A stretch of DNA of 64,000 nucleotides from Chitinophaga pinensis (GCA_945872355.1 CAMBZU010000004.1:1-64000); one strand, 5' to 3'; counted from the first letter of the stretch, positions 9,130 through 19,269 are shown. Numbers and translations are program-made. The notes: generated from the letters alone by a model not told the origin.

Positions 9130-12100
9130 CTAATTTTTTGCAATCGTAATTTTCTTGTATTGAACATGCTTTTGACCTTTTAATGAAATAATATAATTAC
9201 CCGCTGACAAATAATCGCAGTTAATACTTAATAAGCCATTTACTTGATCTTTCGCGCTGAATACTTTCTCATAAACAATACTACCTTCAATAGCTGTTAT
9301 TGATACGTTAATTATTCCTGAATTTACATCCCCAATTTCAAGCGTAAATTTACCCGTGTTTGGATTTGGATAAATGTTCCAATCATTTGTTTCAGCATTT
9401 GCAGCCTCTATACCTGTTGCGATACTATTCGACAAAGCTGAGCAGCCGTTGCTCCCAATCACACCAACTGAATATGCTCCTGTTTGATTGGCTAAATAAA
9501 ATGAATTGGTAGCTCCTAAAATTGCAGCACCATTGTAATACCACTGTAAATTGCCTAATGTATTTGCAAATAAAGTATCATTACTGATGCTTATCACTGC
9601 AGACGCAGGATTAGGCAAAACAACTATTTGTATGGTATCTGAATAAGTAGCACAGCCAAAAACATCAACCGTTTTAATGGCATAATATCCTGAAGTGTCA
9701 GTACTAAAAGAAATATTGCCAAAATTATTTGGATACCATTGATAAGTTTGAGCATTGCTTGATTTTATAATAACACTCGCCCCCTCGCAAAGGGTGTCAT
9801 TACCTGTTAGCGTAATGATTGGAATAATGGCTGGGCTGACTGATATGTAATTTAGTTTTGTAATTGAGTCTGTTCCAAAACCATTTGTTGCTATTAAACT
9901 AACATGATTATAAGTACCAGGATTGCTATAAGTAACAATCGGATTTTGATCTGTTGAGGTGGAGGGGTTACCTCCAGGAAACGACCACAACCAAGATGTA
10001 GGATTGTTAAAGGAATTATCCGTAAATTGAACTGTAAAACCAGGACATCCACTTACAACATCGGCATTAAAATTTGCAAAAGGCAATTGGCTACTTGGAT
10101 TATAAATACTGCTTTCCCATAAACCTCTGCCGTAGGTTGCAGCCCTCAGTTTATTACTATTATATTGAATTTCTAATTCATCAACACGCACATTAGGCAA
10201 ACCATTCATATAAGGCACCCACATATTGATAATGTCATCAAAATAATATACGCCAAAGTCAGTTCCTACATAAATGCCATCAGCTGTTCCTGTTTGATTT
10301 ACTATTGTATTTACTGGAATATTTGGCAAGCCTGCACTTAAATTTTGCCACGTTGCACCTCCATCTATAGATTTATAAACTTTATTTGTTGCATTGTAAC
10401 CCGATCTACAGATCCATATTTTATCAGGGTTAGTTTGGTCAATCGCAATGTCGGTAATCGGATTTGAACCAGCACTAGGCACAGTTATCGAACTCCAACT
10501 AGTACCCCCATTACTTGTTTTATTTATTGACGTACTGTTCGAAATATAAATATATGATGGGTTACTTTTAGCTACTTTCAAAATAGTTAATCCGCCAATA
10601 TTTAAATTAGATATTTGGGTCCAACTATTTCCTCTATTAGTTGATTTCCATACATTTTTATACCCTGCAAATAAGGTATTTGCTGCGCTTGGATGCTGCA
10701 TCCAAGGTGTTACCCACTCACCGTCTTCATTAATATTATTTTTGATCCCTTGAAAACTATTACCACCATTACTCGACCTACTTATATTTCCATATTGCGA
10801 TTCTCCATATTGATAATTTGGGTCATTCCAATCTACAAAACACTCCATTCCATCGCCACCTAAAATATGCGCCCATTGGCCTGAGCTGTATTGATTTGTA
10901 CCGTTATCTTGCCAGCCTTGCAAAACAAGTGATGAATTTGTAGCCGAGCAGCCCAATTTATACATTTGCCCAATTTGTAAACCATTGCTTAAGTCGCTCC
11001 AATTGCCCGAACCAATTGTTGATCGAAAAATACCACCATCAGCGCCTGCAAATAATATCCCGGCATTCGGTTTAAATATCAAATCGTGCACATCGGCATG
11101 CACATAAGCTGTGCCATTTGCACCTTGCCAATGGGCTTCAATATTCCAATTATTCCCACCATCAGTCGAAAGCCAAATGTTAACTCCACCAACAGCTACT
11201 ATATTTTCATCCAATGGTGAAACAGCAATACTTAGTGTATACCATCCTTGTCCATCTGTATCAGCTCCATCCCAATCCCAACCAAGCAAATTTGGGAAAT
11301 CGGCTTGCAGTATAAAGTTTGTGCCCGAGTCATTGCTTTTGTAAATCCCTTTAAACCCATTGTTGGAGGAATTAGATGATACTAAGTAAACAAGTTCTGG
11401 GTTAGCTTGTGTAACTGCTATTGACATCCTTGAAGAGCTGCTTGCTATGGGCAAACCAGATGAAATAGAAACAAAGGTTGTTCCGCCATCGGTTGACTTA
11501 TAAAAATTAGTATTTGAAGTGGCATACAAAACATTACTAGTTCCTGGCTTTAATTCCAAATCCCTAACATTGTTTGTAGTGAGCACCTTGGTCCAATTTA
11601 CACCTGCATTGTTCGATTTATAAATACCATTGCTTGCTGCAGCCCAAAGTATATTTGAATTAGTTGGGTCAATGATTATTCTTGAAACATATCTTCCTTG
11701 CGATACTGTAAAATTTAATCCTGTTATCTGCCATGTAAGGCCTGCATCAACCGATTTCAAAACGCCAATGCCAGGTGCATCGCCCGCTGCTAAGTCACCA
11801 CTGGCCAAATATATTATATTAGGATTGTTTGCATCAACTGCAACATCGCTCACAGCTAATGAGGGCAATACACTTGTCATTACTGTCCAAGTAGCACCAG
11901 CATCTATAGATTTCCAAAGTCCACCCACTGGGGCACCAGCAAAAATTGTATTCGGCTGGGTAGGATGAAATCTTACACATGTTAATCTTCCCGCACCACC
12001 ACCATCAGTAGGCACAGTAAATGCACCCATAGGTTGCCAATTTCCGCTGGCTTGCATAGAACTTCTGTAAATTGGATCAGCTATTAACCTTTCCATTTCT

Positions 12101-12393
12101 TTTCCACTCTCCAACATTAGTGACCTATCGCCCGAAGGAAAAACACGAGGTTTTATTGTATGTTCCCAACGTTTATACAAAAGTAAACCTTCACTTTCTA
12201 TTTCATCTTTTCTATCAAACATAAAAAAACTTTTCAATTTTTCTTTACGTTCTTGCTTTTTCCAATGCTTATTAAATGATTGCTGTATCTCAAAAAAGTT
12301 AGCATTCGGGTCTTCCATTTTTTTAACCCACTCTTGTGCAAACAAAGTGGTTGAAAAAAGCAGAAAATATAAAAAGGTATAGTTGATTTTCAT
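9130..12393 (-). CDS. VPS10/BNR-repeat (sialidase-like beta-propeller) protein with PKD domain and T9SS sorting domain
   Basis: Repeated KSxDGGxTW / SxDGGNNW motifs, PKD FNADVVSGCPGFTVQFTDNS, C-terminal IYPNPNTGKFTLEI. Confidence 0.85.
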   Translation of the reverse strand: MKINYTFLYFLLFSTTLFAQEWVKKMEDPNANFFEIQQSFNKHWKKQERKEKLKSFFMFDRKDEIESEGLLLYKRWEHTIKPRVFPSGDRSLMLESGKEMERLIADPIYRSSMQASGNWQPMGAFTVPTDGGGAGRLTCVRFHPTQPNTIFAGAPVGGLWKSIDAGATWTVMTSVLPSLAVSDVAVDANNPNIIYLASGDLAAGDAPGIGVLKSVDAGLTWQITGLNFTVSQGRYVSRIIIDPTNSNILWAAASNGIYKSNNAGVNWTKVLTTNNVRDLELKPGTSNVLYATSNTNFYKSTDGGTTFVSISSGLPIASSSSRMSIAVTQANPELVYLVSSNSSNNGFKGIYKSNDSGTNFILQADFPNLLGWDWDGADTDGQGWYTLSIAVSPLDENIVAVGGVNIWLSTDGGNNWNIEAHWQGANGTAYVHADVHDLIFKPNAGILFAGADGGIFRSTIGSGNWSDLSNGLQIGQMYKLGCSATNSSLVLQGWQDNGTNQYSSGQWAHILGGDGMECFVDWNDPNYQYGESQYGNISRSSNGGNSFQGIKNNINEDGEWVTPWMQHPSAANTLFAGYKNVWKSTNRGNSWTQISNLNIGGLTILKVAKSNPSYIYISNSTSINKTSNGGTSWSSITVPSAGSNPITDIAIDQTNPDKIWICRSGYNATNKVYKSIDGGATWQNLSAGLPNIPVNTIVNQTGTADGIYVGTDFGVYYFDDIINMWVPYMNGLPNVRVDELEIQYNSNKLRAATYGRGLWESSIYNPSSQLPFANFNADVVSGCPGFTVQFTDNSFNNPTSWLWSFPGGNPSTSTDQNPIVTYSNPGTYNHVSLIATNGFGTDSITKLNYISVSPAIIPIITLTGNDTLCEGASVIIKSSNAQTYQWYPNNFGNISFSTDTSGYYAIKTVDVFGCATYSDTIQIVVLPNPASAVISISNDTLFANTLGNLQWYYNGAAILGATNSFYLANQTGAYSVGVIGSNGCSALSNSIATGIEAANAETNDWNIYPNPNTGKFTLEIGDVNSGIINVSITAIEGSIVYEKVFSAKDQVNGLLSINCDYLSAGNYIISLKGQKHVQYKKITIAKN

Positions 12394-12572
12394 TTACAAA
12401 GGAATAATATTTATTTTAATACGTATAAATAACAAGTTCATACTAAACTTGTTTTGCAAAAACAGGAAAACAAATGAAACAAATAATTCTTATAGCAACA
12501 AAAAACAGCTTTATAAATAAATACCCTGTTCATAGTGCGCAATTTGTGTTCAACAATACTAGCTAATTTTCA

Positions 12573-13064
12573 TCAAAGCATTGTACTCCCATAAATCTCA
12601 TTCAGCTCCTTATTTGTCAATTTACAATTAATCCACTCGGCATCTAAAAGTACAGGCATTTTTTTATAAAAGTTGATGGCTGATTCGTTCCAATCCAACA
12701 CTTGCCATTCCATTCTTCTTACCCCTTGTGCTTGTGCTACATTGCCCACTTCATTAAACAATAATTTGCCCACACCTAAACCTCTTTTTGATTCAGTTAC
12801 AATAATGTCTTCTAAAAACAAACATCGCCCTTTCCAGGTAGAGTATTTGTAGTAGTACAAGGCCAATCCAATTGTTTTTCCTACTTCAATAGCTACAAAA
12901 AACTCAAATATAGGCCTTTCGCCAAACCCTTGCTGCTCCATTTCAATTAGGCTTACACTTACCTCATTGGGTGCTTTTTCGTATACTGCCAATTCCTTTA
13001 TAAGCCCAAGCACTGCTGGTAAATCTGCCACAACACCTTTTCTTATTATTACATTATTTTTCAT
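12573..13064 (-). CDS. GNAT family N-acetyltransferase
   Basis: IIRKGVVADLPAVLGLIKELA, LEDIIVTESKRGLGVGKLLF; ORF track start (13154) overlaps dppC-like ORF, internal ATG at 13064 preferred. Confidence 0.85.
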   Translation of the reverse strand: MKNNVIIRKGVVADLPAVLGLIKELAVYEKAPNEVSVSLIEMEQQGFGERPIFEFFVAIEVGKTIGLALYYYKYSTWKGRCLFLEDIIVTESKRGLGVGKLLFNEVGNVAQAQGVRRMEWQVLDWNESAINFYKKMPVLLDAEWINCKLTNKELNEIYGSTML

Positions 13065-13069
13065 TTTAT

Positions 13070-14272
13070 TTAATTTATTGAACGCGTATCTAAGGCATCG
13101 CGCAAGCCATTCCCCAACAAAGTAAAAGCCAAAACCAATAACATAATGGCACAACCTGGCGCAAGCGCTAAATAAGCTTTATCAAGCACAATGTAGCCGT
13201 AGTGTTCTTTAATCATATTGCCCCAACTTGGCATAGGTGGCTGTGCCCCAACCCCCAAAAAGCTTAATCCTGCCTCTATTAAAATAGCATTTGCAAAATT
13301 ACTGGCCGAAATAACAATTAAAGGACTCCAAGCATTGGGTAAAATGTGTTTAAAAATTATCCTGAAGGGTTTATAACCTAGGGCCCTCGCCGCTTCTACA
13401 AATTCCTTTTCGCGCAAACTTAAAAATTGTCCTCTTGTAATTCTGGCAACCTCAACCCACATGGTTAAGCCCACGGCAATAAATATTTGAGAAAAACCTT
13501 TTCCTAACAACAACGTAATTGAAATTACCAATAGCAAGGTAGGAATCGACCATATTACATTAATAAACCAAGTTATGATGGCATCAACCCTTCCTCCGTA
13601 ATAACCTGCAACAGCGCCCATAAAAACACCAACGAGCAAAGAAATAAAAACTGCTATTAATCCTACAGAAAGTGAAATAATTGTTCCGGCCAAAAGCCTA
13701 CTCAGCAAATCACGTCCATATTTATCAGTACCTAACAAATAGGTTTCAGTTTGGATATTAGATTCAATAATTTTAATGATTTCTTGCTGCCTTATGCTTT
13801 TATTTTTACCATTTTCATGGATAAATGAAATTTCTTTTGATTTTTCATCATAGTTAGATTTGGCAATTGCATAAACTGCGGTCACCATCTTCATTTTCTG
13901 CTCCGGCATTAAGTTTTTAGGATCGCCACTATAATCATTATATAAAATTTCATCGCCAACAAAACGATACTTAGATATTGGAATGTATTTATATAAATTT
14001 TCCCTACCTCCGAAAAAAAGCAAGTTAAAAAAGTTTTTTTCGTTAATTGTTTTACCGTTCAATACTTTAAGCATTTTAACTTCAAAACCTGGTTTTTGTG
14101 CAGCAATGGGCAATAACATTTCCTTGGCCATTAATGTTTTGTCTTTTCTAATATTGGCGCCTAAAATAGCTGTTAAGATGGCGAGTAGAATTACAACCAA
14201 ACCAAAAACTGCTGGTTTGTTTTTTAATAATTTAGTAAAGGCTAAAGCGCCGGGCGATTTACTTTTAAGCAA
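13070..14272 (-). CDS. ABC transporter permease, DppC/OppC type
   Basis: TYLLGTDKYGRDLLSRLLAG, EFVEAARALGYKPFRIIFKHILPNAWSPLIV (EAA motif), IEAGLSFLGVGAQPPMPSWG. Confidence 0.9.
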   Translation of the reverse strand: MLKSKSPGALAFTKLLKNKPAVFGLVVILLAILTAILGANIRKDKTLMAKEMLLPIAAQKPGFEVKMLKVLNGKTINEKNFFNLLFFGGRENLYKYIPISKYRFVGDEILYNDYSGDPKNLMPEQKMKMVTAVYAIAKSNYDEKSKEISFIHENGKNKSIRQQEIIKIIESNIQTETYLLGTDKYGRDLLSRLLAGTIISLSVGLIAVFISLLVGVFMGAVAGYYGGRVDAIITWFINVIWSIPTLLLVISITLLLGKGFSQIFIAVGLTMWVEVARITRGQFLSLREKEFVEAARALGYKPFRIIFKHILPNAWSPLIVISASNFANAILIEAGLSFLGVGAQPPMPSWGNMIKEHYGYIVLDKAYLALAPGCAIMLLVLAFTLLGNGLRDALDTRSIN

Positions 14273-14336
14273 TGTTGTAAATTTCGTGTAAAGCTAAATC
14301 ATTTTAACTTTATTCAAAAGGGAATTAAAAAAAAAG

Positions 14337-14365
14337 ACCTGTCAGCTTTTAAAAACCTAACAGGT
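14337..14365. repeat. Intergenic hairpin repeat (ACCTGTCAG...CTAACAGGT)
   Basis: 9-bp stem with one mismatch; followed on the minus strand by a T9 tract (A tract 14328-14335), so may act as terminator. Confidence 0.55.
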
Positions 14366-14402
14366 ATATATTGCGCGCTTTTGCCTAGCTTTTGTTGAAT
14401 TT

Positions 14403-14527
14403 ATACCGATGTGAAATAAGCAATGGCCCAAATTTTTTCACGGCATTTGTCCCAAACTTTTTTCCGATCGGCATTTACCAATGTATGATTTTAAATGATT
14501 GGCATAATTTATAAATCACATTGGTAT
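14403..14527. repeat. MITE-like inverted-repeat element, copy 1
   Basis: ATACCGATGTGA...TCACATTGGTAT ends; internal CGGCATTT direct repeats at 14441 and 14469; right-half hairpin; related to 59509-59635. Confidence 0.6.
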
Positions 14528-14548
14528 TACATGCTAAATCAAAAACAG

Positions 14549-14577
14549 CCCTTGCAGATTTTAAAAAACTTCAAGGG
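14549..14577. repeat. Intergenic hairpin (CCCTTGcagattttaaaaaacttCAAGGG)
   Basis: 6-bp outer stem plus AG/CT inner pairing; core resembles hairpin at 14337. Confidence 0.5.
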
Positions 14578-14586
14578 TTAAAAAAC

Positions 14587-14617
14587 AAAAAAGCCCCTAA
14601 AATTGAGAGGCTTTTTT
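14587..14617 (-). terminator. Rho-independent terminator of rpsT
   Basis: AAAAAAGCC...GGCTTTTTT 9-bp stem immediately 3' of rpsT. Confidence 0.65.
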
Positions 14618-14636
14618 TAAAATATTATTGAAATTA

Positions 14637-14891
14637 CTATGCTAAAGCAGTAACGTGCTTAGTCAATTTTGACTTAATATTACCTGCTTTGTTCTTATGA
14701 ATTACATTTTTCTTAGCTAACTTATCAATCATTGAAATTACATCAATTAACTTGGTTTCAGCTTCTTTTTTATCAGCTAATGAACGAAGTGCTTTAATAG
14801 CATTACGCGTAGTTTTTGCGTAATAACGGTTATCAACACGTTTTGCATCGTTTGATCTGATTCTTTTAATTGCTGACTTATGATTAGCCAT
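14637..14891 (-). CDS. rpsT: 30S ribosomal protein bS20
   Basis: MANHKSAIKRIRSNDAKRVDNRYYAKTTRNAIK. Confidence 0.97.
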   Translation of the reverse strand: MANHKSAIKRIRSNDAKRVDNRYYAKTTRNAIKALRSLADKKEAETKLIDVISMIDKLAKKNVIHKNKAGNIKSKLTKHVTALA

Positions 14892-14942
14892 TTTGTTTAG
14901 TTTTAATAATAATTAATTCTTCTTCTTTACTCTTTAACTTCG

Positions 14943-15014
14943 TAGCCCGTAGGGGAATCGAACCCCTCTTACCAGGATGAAAACCTGGCGTCCTAACCCC
15001 TAGACGAACGGGCC
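14943..15014 (-). tRNA. tRNA-Glu (anticodon TTC)
   Basis: Reverse complement GGCCCGTTCGTCTAGGGGTTAGGACGCCAGGTTTTCATCCTGGTAAGAGGGGTTCGATTCCCCTACGGGCTA folds as cloverleaf; CCAGG-TTTTCAT-CCTGG anticodon arm; CCA not encoded. Confidence 0.95.
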
Positions 15015-15035
15015 TCGTTTTTTTGAAACGGAGCG

Positions 15036-15043
15036 CAAATGTA
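15036..15043 (-). promoter_or_regulatory. Putative -7 element (TACATTTG) for tRNA-Glu
   Basis: CAAATGTA on + strand ~21 nt upstream of mature tRNA 5' end. Confidence 0.5.
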
Positions 15044-15085
15044 AAACATTTTTCTGAAACACAAAAAATATTTTATCATTTATTG

Positions 15086-15781
15086 CTATTTTATTCCTTT
15101 TTCATCTTCAAACTGAAATTTAAACCCAAGCCTTTTACCTGTTTGAATGTTAATATTACTGGTAGATTCATTAATTTCCGAGACAGTTATTTCTTTTTGT
15201 GTTTCGTAGGGCGGTGTGTATAAATCAAATTCCAAGGTGGCTAAAATAATGGTTTGAAGCAAATTAAGGGCCTTTTCAGCCGTAAATTTTTCATTTCCAA
15301 AATCGTTATGACCAATTGTAATTTTCCTGTTTTTACTTTCCACAAAATAATGTGTTTCCTTATTTACAAAAATTCGGCCCATTAAATAACCTACATCGTT
15401 TACGCGATAATACTTAAAGCTATCCGCCAAAAAATTGTATACGCTAATCAATCCACAAAATGAGCGCATTTCGTTATGCAAAACATAGGGTGACTTTTTT
15501 ATGTAATGCCCTCCATCAAACTCAAAAATATTTGTATGCATCTGAAAAACAAGTAAATCACCCGCAACTTTCAACTCAAACATAAATTCACTTCGATCAT
15601 TAAATTCAATTGCTACGCGTTTGTCAATAGCTAAAACTGCGCGCTTTAAATTATCAGCTTCAGTTTTTGCAATATCTTTTAGCATGCAGAACGCAGCTCG
15701 TGTTTCTTGAAAAATATCTTGCTTAACGCTAGATTTTTCTTTGATAACTTTGATGATTTGATCTTGCAAATTTTGATCCAT
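15086..15781 (-). CDS. Conserved hypothetical protein
   Basis: Full ORF downstream of proS in same orientation; start at ATG 15781 (MDQNLQDQIIKVIKEKSSVKQD) avoids overlap. Confidence 0.6.
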   Translation of the reverse strand: MDQNLQDQIIKVIKEKSSVKQDIFQETRAAFCMLKDIAKTEADNLKRAVLAIDKRVAIEFNDRSEFMFELKVAGDLLVFQMHTNIFEFDGGHYIKKSPYVLHNEMRSFCGLISVYNFLADSFKYYRVNDVGYLMGRIFVNKETHYFVESKNRKITIGHNDFGNEKFTAEKALNLLQTIILATLEFDLYTPPYETQKEITVSEINESTSNINIQTGKRLGFKFQFEDEKGIK

Positions 15782-15791
15782 GTCGGTTGAT

Positions 15792-17267
15792 TTAGTAAGC
15801 TTTTGCAAATAAAACTCTTTGCGTAGAAGTCTTTCCAGAATAAATACATACGCCTTCTTCTAAGGGATTGTTCAGAGGAATACACCTAATTGTAGCTTTT
15901 GTTTCTTGTTTTATCAATTCTTCAGTTTCTGGTGTTCCATCCCAATGGGCCGAAATAAATCCGCCTTTATTTTCTAAAACATCTTTAAATTGGTCATAAG
16001 TTTCTACCTGATGAATCATACTATCTCTATATTTCAATGCTTTTTGGAACAAGCCATCTTGGATTTCAGTAAGTAAGCCAGCAATTTCCTGTGTTAAGCC
16101 TTCTTGTGGCACAGTATGCTTTTCTTTGGTATCTCTTCTGGCCAATTCCACCGTGCCATTTTCCATGTCTCTGCCACCAATAGCAATTCTAAGTGGTACA
16201 CCTTTAAATTCATAATCAGCAAATTTCCATCCTGGTCGCTGATTATCTCTATTGTCGTATTTAACCCTAATGTCCCTATCTTCTAATTCTTTTTTTAATT
16301 GATTTGCGTATGCATTTATTTTTTGCAATTGCTCATCATCTTTATAAATAGGCACTATAACCACTTGTATTGGCGCTAACTTTGGTGGCAGCACTAAACC
16401 TTGATTGTCAGAATGCGACATAATAAGCGCACCCATTAATCGTGTTGAAACGCCCCAAGAGGTAGCCCAAACATACTCCAACTTCCCTTCTTTAGAAGTA
16501 AATTTAACATCAAAAGCCTTTGCAAAGTTTTGTCCTAAAAAATGGGAAGTTCCTGCCTGTAAAGCCTTTCCATCTTGCATTAAAGCTTCGATACAATAGG
16601 TATCAAGCGCACCTGCAAATCTCTCATTGGCTGTTTTTTTACCTCTTATAACTGGCATGGCCATAAAGTTTTCAGCAAAATCTGCATATACATCCAACAT
16701 TCTTTCTGTTTCTTCAATAGCTTCATCTGCTGTAGCGTGCGCTGTATGACCTTCTTGCCATAAAAACTCAGCCGTTCTTAAAAACAAACGTGTTCGCATT
16801 TCCCAACGCACCACATTGGCCCATTGATTAATTAACAAGGGTAAATCTCTGTAGGATTGAATCCAGCCTTTATAAGTATGCCAAATAATAGTTTCAGAAG
16901 TCGGTCGCACGATCAATTCTTCTTCCAACTTAGCATCCTCATCAACCACAATGCCTTTGCCATCAGGCGAATTTTTAAGGCGATAATGTGTTACAACAGC
17001 ACATTCTTTAGCAAAACCATCAACATGAGATGCTTCTTTACTAAAAAAAGATTTAGGTATAAATAAAGGAAAATAGGCGTTTACATGACCTGTTTGTTTA
17101 AACTTTTTATCAAGTGCTTGTTGCATCATTTCCCAAATAGCATAACCATGCGGTTTTATTACCATGCAACCTCTAACTGCACTGTTTTCTGCAAGGTCAG
17201 CTTTGATAACTAAATCGTTGTACCATTGCGAGTAATTCTCTTCCATTGTTGTGAAATCCTTAGCCAT
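15792..17267 (-). CDS. proS: Prolyl-tRNA synthetase, archaeal/eukaryotic-type
   Basis: [53 protein letters not shown]; short form, ends in Tyr. Confidence 0.95.
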   Translation of the reverse strand: MAKDFTTMEENYSQWYNDLVIKADLAENSAVRGCMVIKPHGYAIWEMMQQALDKKFKQTGHVNAYFPLFIPKSFFSKEASHVDGFAKECAVVTHYRLKNSPDGKGIVVDEDAKLEEELIVRPTSETIIWHTYKGWIQSYRDLPLLINQWANVVRWEMRTRLFLRTAEFLWQEGHTAHATADEAIEETERMLDVYADFAENFMAMPVIRGKKTANERFAGALDTYCIEALMQDGKALQAGTSHFLGQNFAKAFDVKFTSKEGKLEYVWATSWGVSTRLMGALIMSHSDNQGLVLPPKLAPIQVVIVPIYKDDEQLQKINAYANQLKKELEDRDIRVKYDNRDNQRPGWKFADYEFKGVPLRIAIGGRDMENGTVELARRDTKEKHTVPQEGLTQEIAGLLTEIQDGLFQKALKYRDSMIHQVETYDQFKDVLENKGGFISAHWDGTPETEELIKQETKATIRCIPLNNPLEEGVCIYSGKTSTQRVLFAKAY

Positions 17268-17320
17268 ATTTTTTTTGGTATAGTATTTGTAATTTTGTGA
17301 TCGATCCCTTTTTCAGGGCT

Positions 17321-17328
17321 CAAAAATA
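17321..17328 (-). promoter_or_regulatory. Putative -7 element (TATTTTTG) for proS
   Basis: CAAAAATA on + strand upstream of proS. Confidence 0.35.
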
Positions 17329-17379
17329 AGATTAAACTTTTACCGAATCGAATTGTCTAACCAAATAAATTTAAAAGAC

Positions 17380-19269
17380 ATGAAAACACTCTTCTCAATT
17401 ATAGCTATTAGCAGTTTAGCACTTGCAAGTTGCAACACAGCTAAACAAACCAGCCGAAGTAATGATGATGACGTTTATTTTAACGCCAAAAACACGCCTC
17501 CAGCCAACAACAGCAATAACAACAGTGGTAACAACAGCAATGCTGCTAACAATAAAACTTCACAAGGAAGCAGTGATTACACCCCTTCAGAAAATTCGGA
17601 AAATAACAATTCTAATAGCGGAGGAAACTACGATTATACAAACCAAAATCAGTCAAGTAACACTTCAAGCCAATCGAGCAATGGTGATACCTATGTAACC
17701 AATAATTATAATAATAACGATTTTGATTATGATAATTATTACGATTACGCTTACGCTTCTAGGATCAGGAGATTTCACTCAGTAAATAACTATTGGAATT
17801 ATTATGATCAATTTTATACCAATTCCTACTATTACAATTACAACCCTAATAGCTACGGTACAAGTATTTACATGGGATACAATTGGTGGGGCCCAGGTTA
17901 TACTACTACAGTAGTATATTCACCAAGTTGGGGTAATGGTTGGAACAATAATTATGGTTGGGGATGGGGATATAACCGCCCATGCTGGGGTTGGGGATAT
18001 TCACCTGTATACTCTTATGGATGGGGATATCCAACTTATGGCAACGCTTACGGATATGGAAATGCTTATGGATGGGGGCACCCATATAATGGTTGGGGAT
18101 ATAACAATGGCTATTACAATGGATACAATAATGGCTATTATGATGGTTACAATGCAGGCATGAACAACGGAAACTATTATAATGGTTTTGATAGAAATAC
18201 CTATTATTATGGCCCAAGAACAACTGCAAGCACAACTGGAACAATTGGAAGAGGTTACAGGGGCAATTCGCTTTCACAAAGTTACGAAGAAGCCAATGGT
18301 ATTGATCATGCAAGAGGGATTGACAGAATTATAACTGCAAAAGATATAAACAGTAGTGCTGCCAAACCTGCCAATAACACTAACGGAACAGCTGCTAGAC
18401 CCTTAGAAAACAATGCCAGCAAGCCAACATTTGACAGTCGCCCTAACAGTGCTAAAGATAATGCAACTAACACTTCTTATGACACTCGACCTGCAACTAG
18501 CAATACTGCCAAACCAGCAAATGGAAACATTGAAGCTAAACCTGTAAACTCAAACAATAGCAAGCCTTCTGGTACATTTGATAGCAGACCAGCAAATGAA
18601 AACCGCCCAGCTAACAACTATGATAGCAGACCTGCAAACGCAAATGAAAACCGTCCTGCTAATAACTTTGATAGCAGACCAGCAAATGAAAACCGTCCAG
18701 CTAACAACTATGATAGCAGACCTGCAAACGCAAATGAAAATCGTCCAGCTAACAACTATGATAGCAGACCAGCTAATACTTATGAAAGTAGACCTGAAGT
18801 TCCTAGCAACAGTAGACCTTCAAACAATTATGAAAGTAGGCCTGCAAGCCCTAGTGAAAACAGACCATCAAACAATAACAACAATTTTGATACTAGACCA
18901 AGCAACTCCCCTGCCCCATCAAACAGCAAACCAAGTTATGAAAGCAGACCTGCAAATCCAGGGACCAATTATAACAATAATCAAAATCGTCCAAGCTACG
19001 AATCAAGACCAAATACACCATCAAAAAGTGAACCGAGCAATGTAACACCAAATAGAAACAGTGGTGGTTCTGGTTCTCAAAGAAACGATGCAGCTCCGTC
19101 GAAGGGAGGCAGTGGAAATAGTTACTCAAGACCTTCTAATTCGAGCCCATCATATAGCGCACCAAGCGGTGGTGGAAGAAGTTCAGGTGGAAGTTCAATA
19201 GGTGGAGGAAGTAAAAGTGGCGGTAGCAGCGGCAGTGGTGGCGGTAGAAGCAGTGGTGGTAGAAAATAA
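17380..19269 (+). CDS. Low-complexity, prion-like Asn/Tyr/Gly/Ser-rich lipoprotein
   Basis: Lipobox LALASC; Asn/Ser-rich, YGWGWGY-rich, then SRPANENRPANNYD repeats, Gly/Ser-rich tail; start at ATG 17380. Confidence 0.75.
   Translation: MKTLFSIIAISSLALASCNTAKQTSRSNDDDVYFNAKNTPPANNSNNNSGNNSNAANNKTSQGSSDYTPSENSENNNSNSGGNYDYTNQNQSSNTSSQSSNGDTYVTNNYNNNDFDYDNYYDYAYASRIRRFHSVNNYWNYYDQFYTNSYYYNYNPNSYGTSIYMGYNWWGPGYTTTVVYSPSWGNGWNNNYGWGWGYNRPCWGWGYSPVYSYGWGYPTYGNAYGYGNAYGWGHPYNGWGYNNGYYNGYNNGYYDGYNAGMNNGNYYNGFDRNTYYYGPRTTASTTGTIGRGYRGNSLSQSYEEANGIDHARGIDRIITAKDINSSAAKPANNTNGTAARPLENNASKPTFDSRPNSAKDNATNTSYDTRPATSNTAKPANGNIEAKPVNSNNSKPSGTFDSRPANENRPANNYDSRPANANENRPANNFDSRPANENRPANNYDSRPANANENRPANNYDSRPANTYESRPEVPSNSRPSNNYESRPASPSENRPSNNNNNFDTRPSNSPAPSNSKPSYESRPANPGTNYNNNQNRPSYESRPNTPSKSEPSNVTPNRNSGGSGSQRNDAAPSKGGSGNSYSRPSNSSPSYSAPSGGGRSSGGSSIGGGSKSGGSSGSGGGRSSGGRK
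18580..18789 (+). repeat. In-frame tandem repeat with 90-bp higher-order period
   Basis: gatagcagacc recurs at 18580, 18670, 18760; encodes DSRPANENRPANNY/DSRPANANENRPANNF pairs. Confidence 0.85.

Noticed and set aside
11630-11968. 112-aa + strand ORF inside the VPS10/BNR gene
   Set aside because: Antisense to a strongly supported CDS with repeat motifs; no homology signature.
17906-18313. Antisense 135-aa His/Asn-rich ORF
   Set aside because: Mirror of the Tyr/Gly/Trp-rich coding repeats; composition artefact.
18578-19045. 155-aa ORF (MIADQQMKTAQLTTM...) overlapping the low-complexity lipoprotein
   Set aside because: Out-of-frame reading of the tandem repeat; repeat DNA keeps all frames open. 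No independent start signals.
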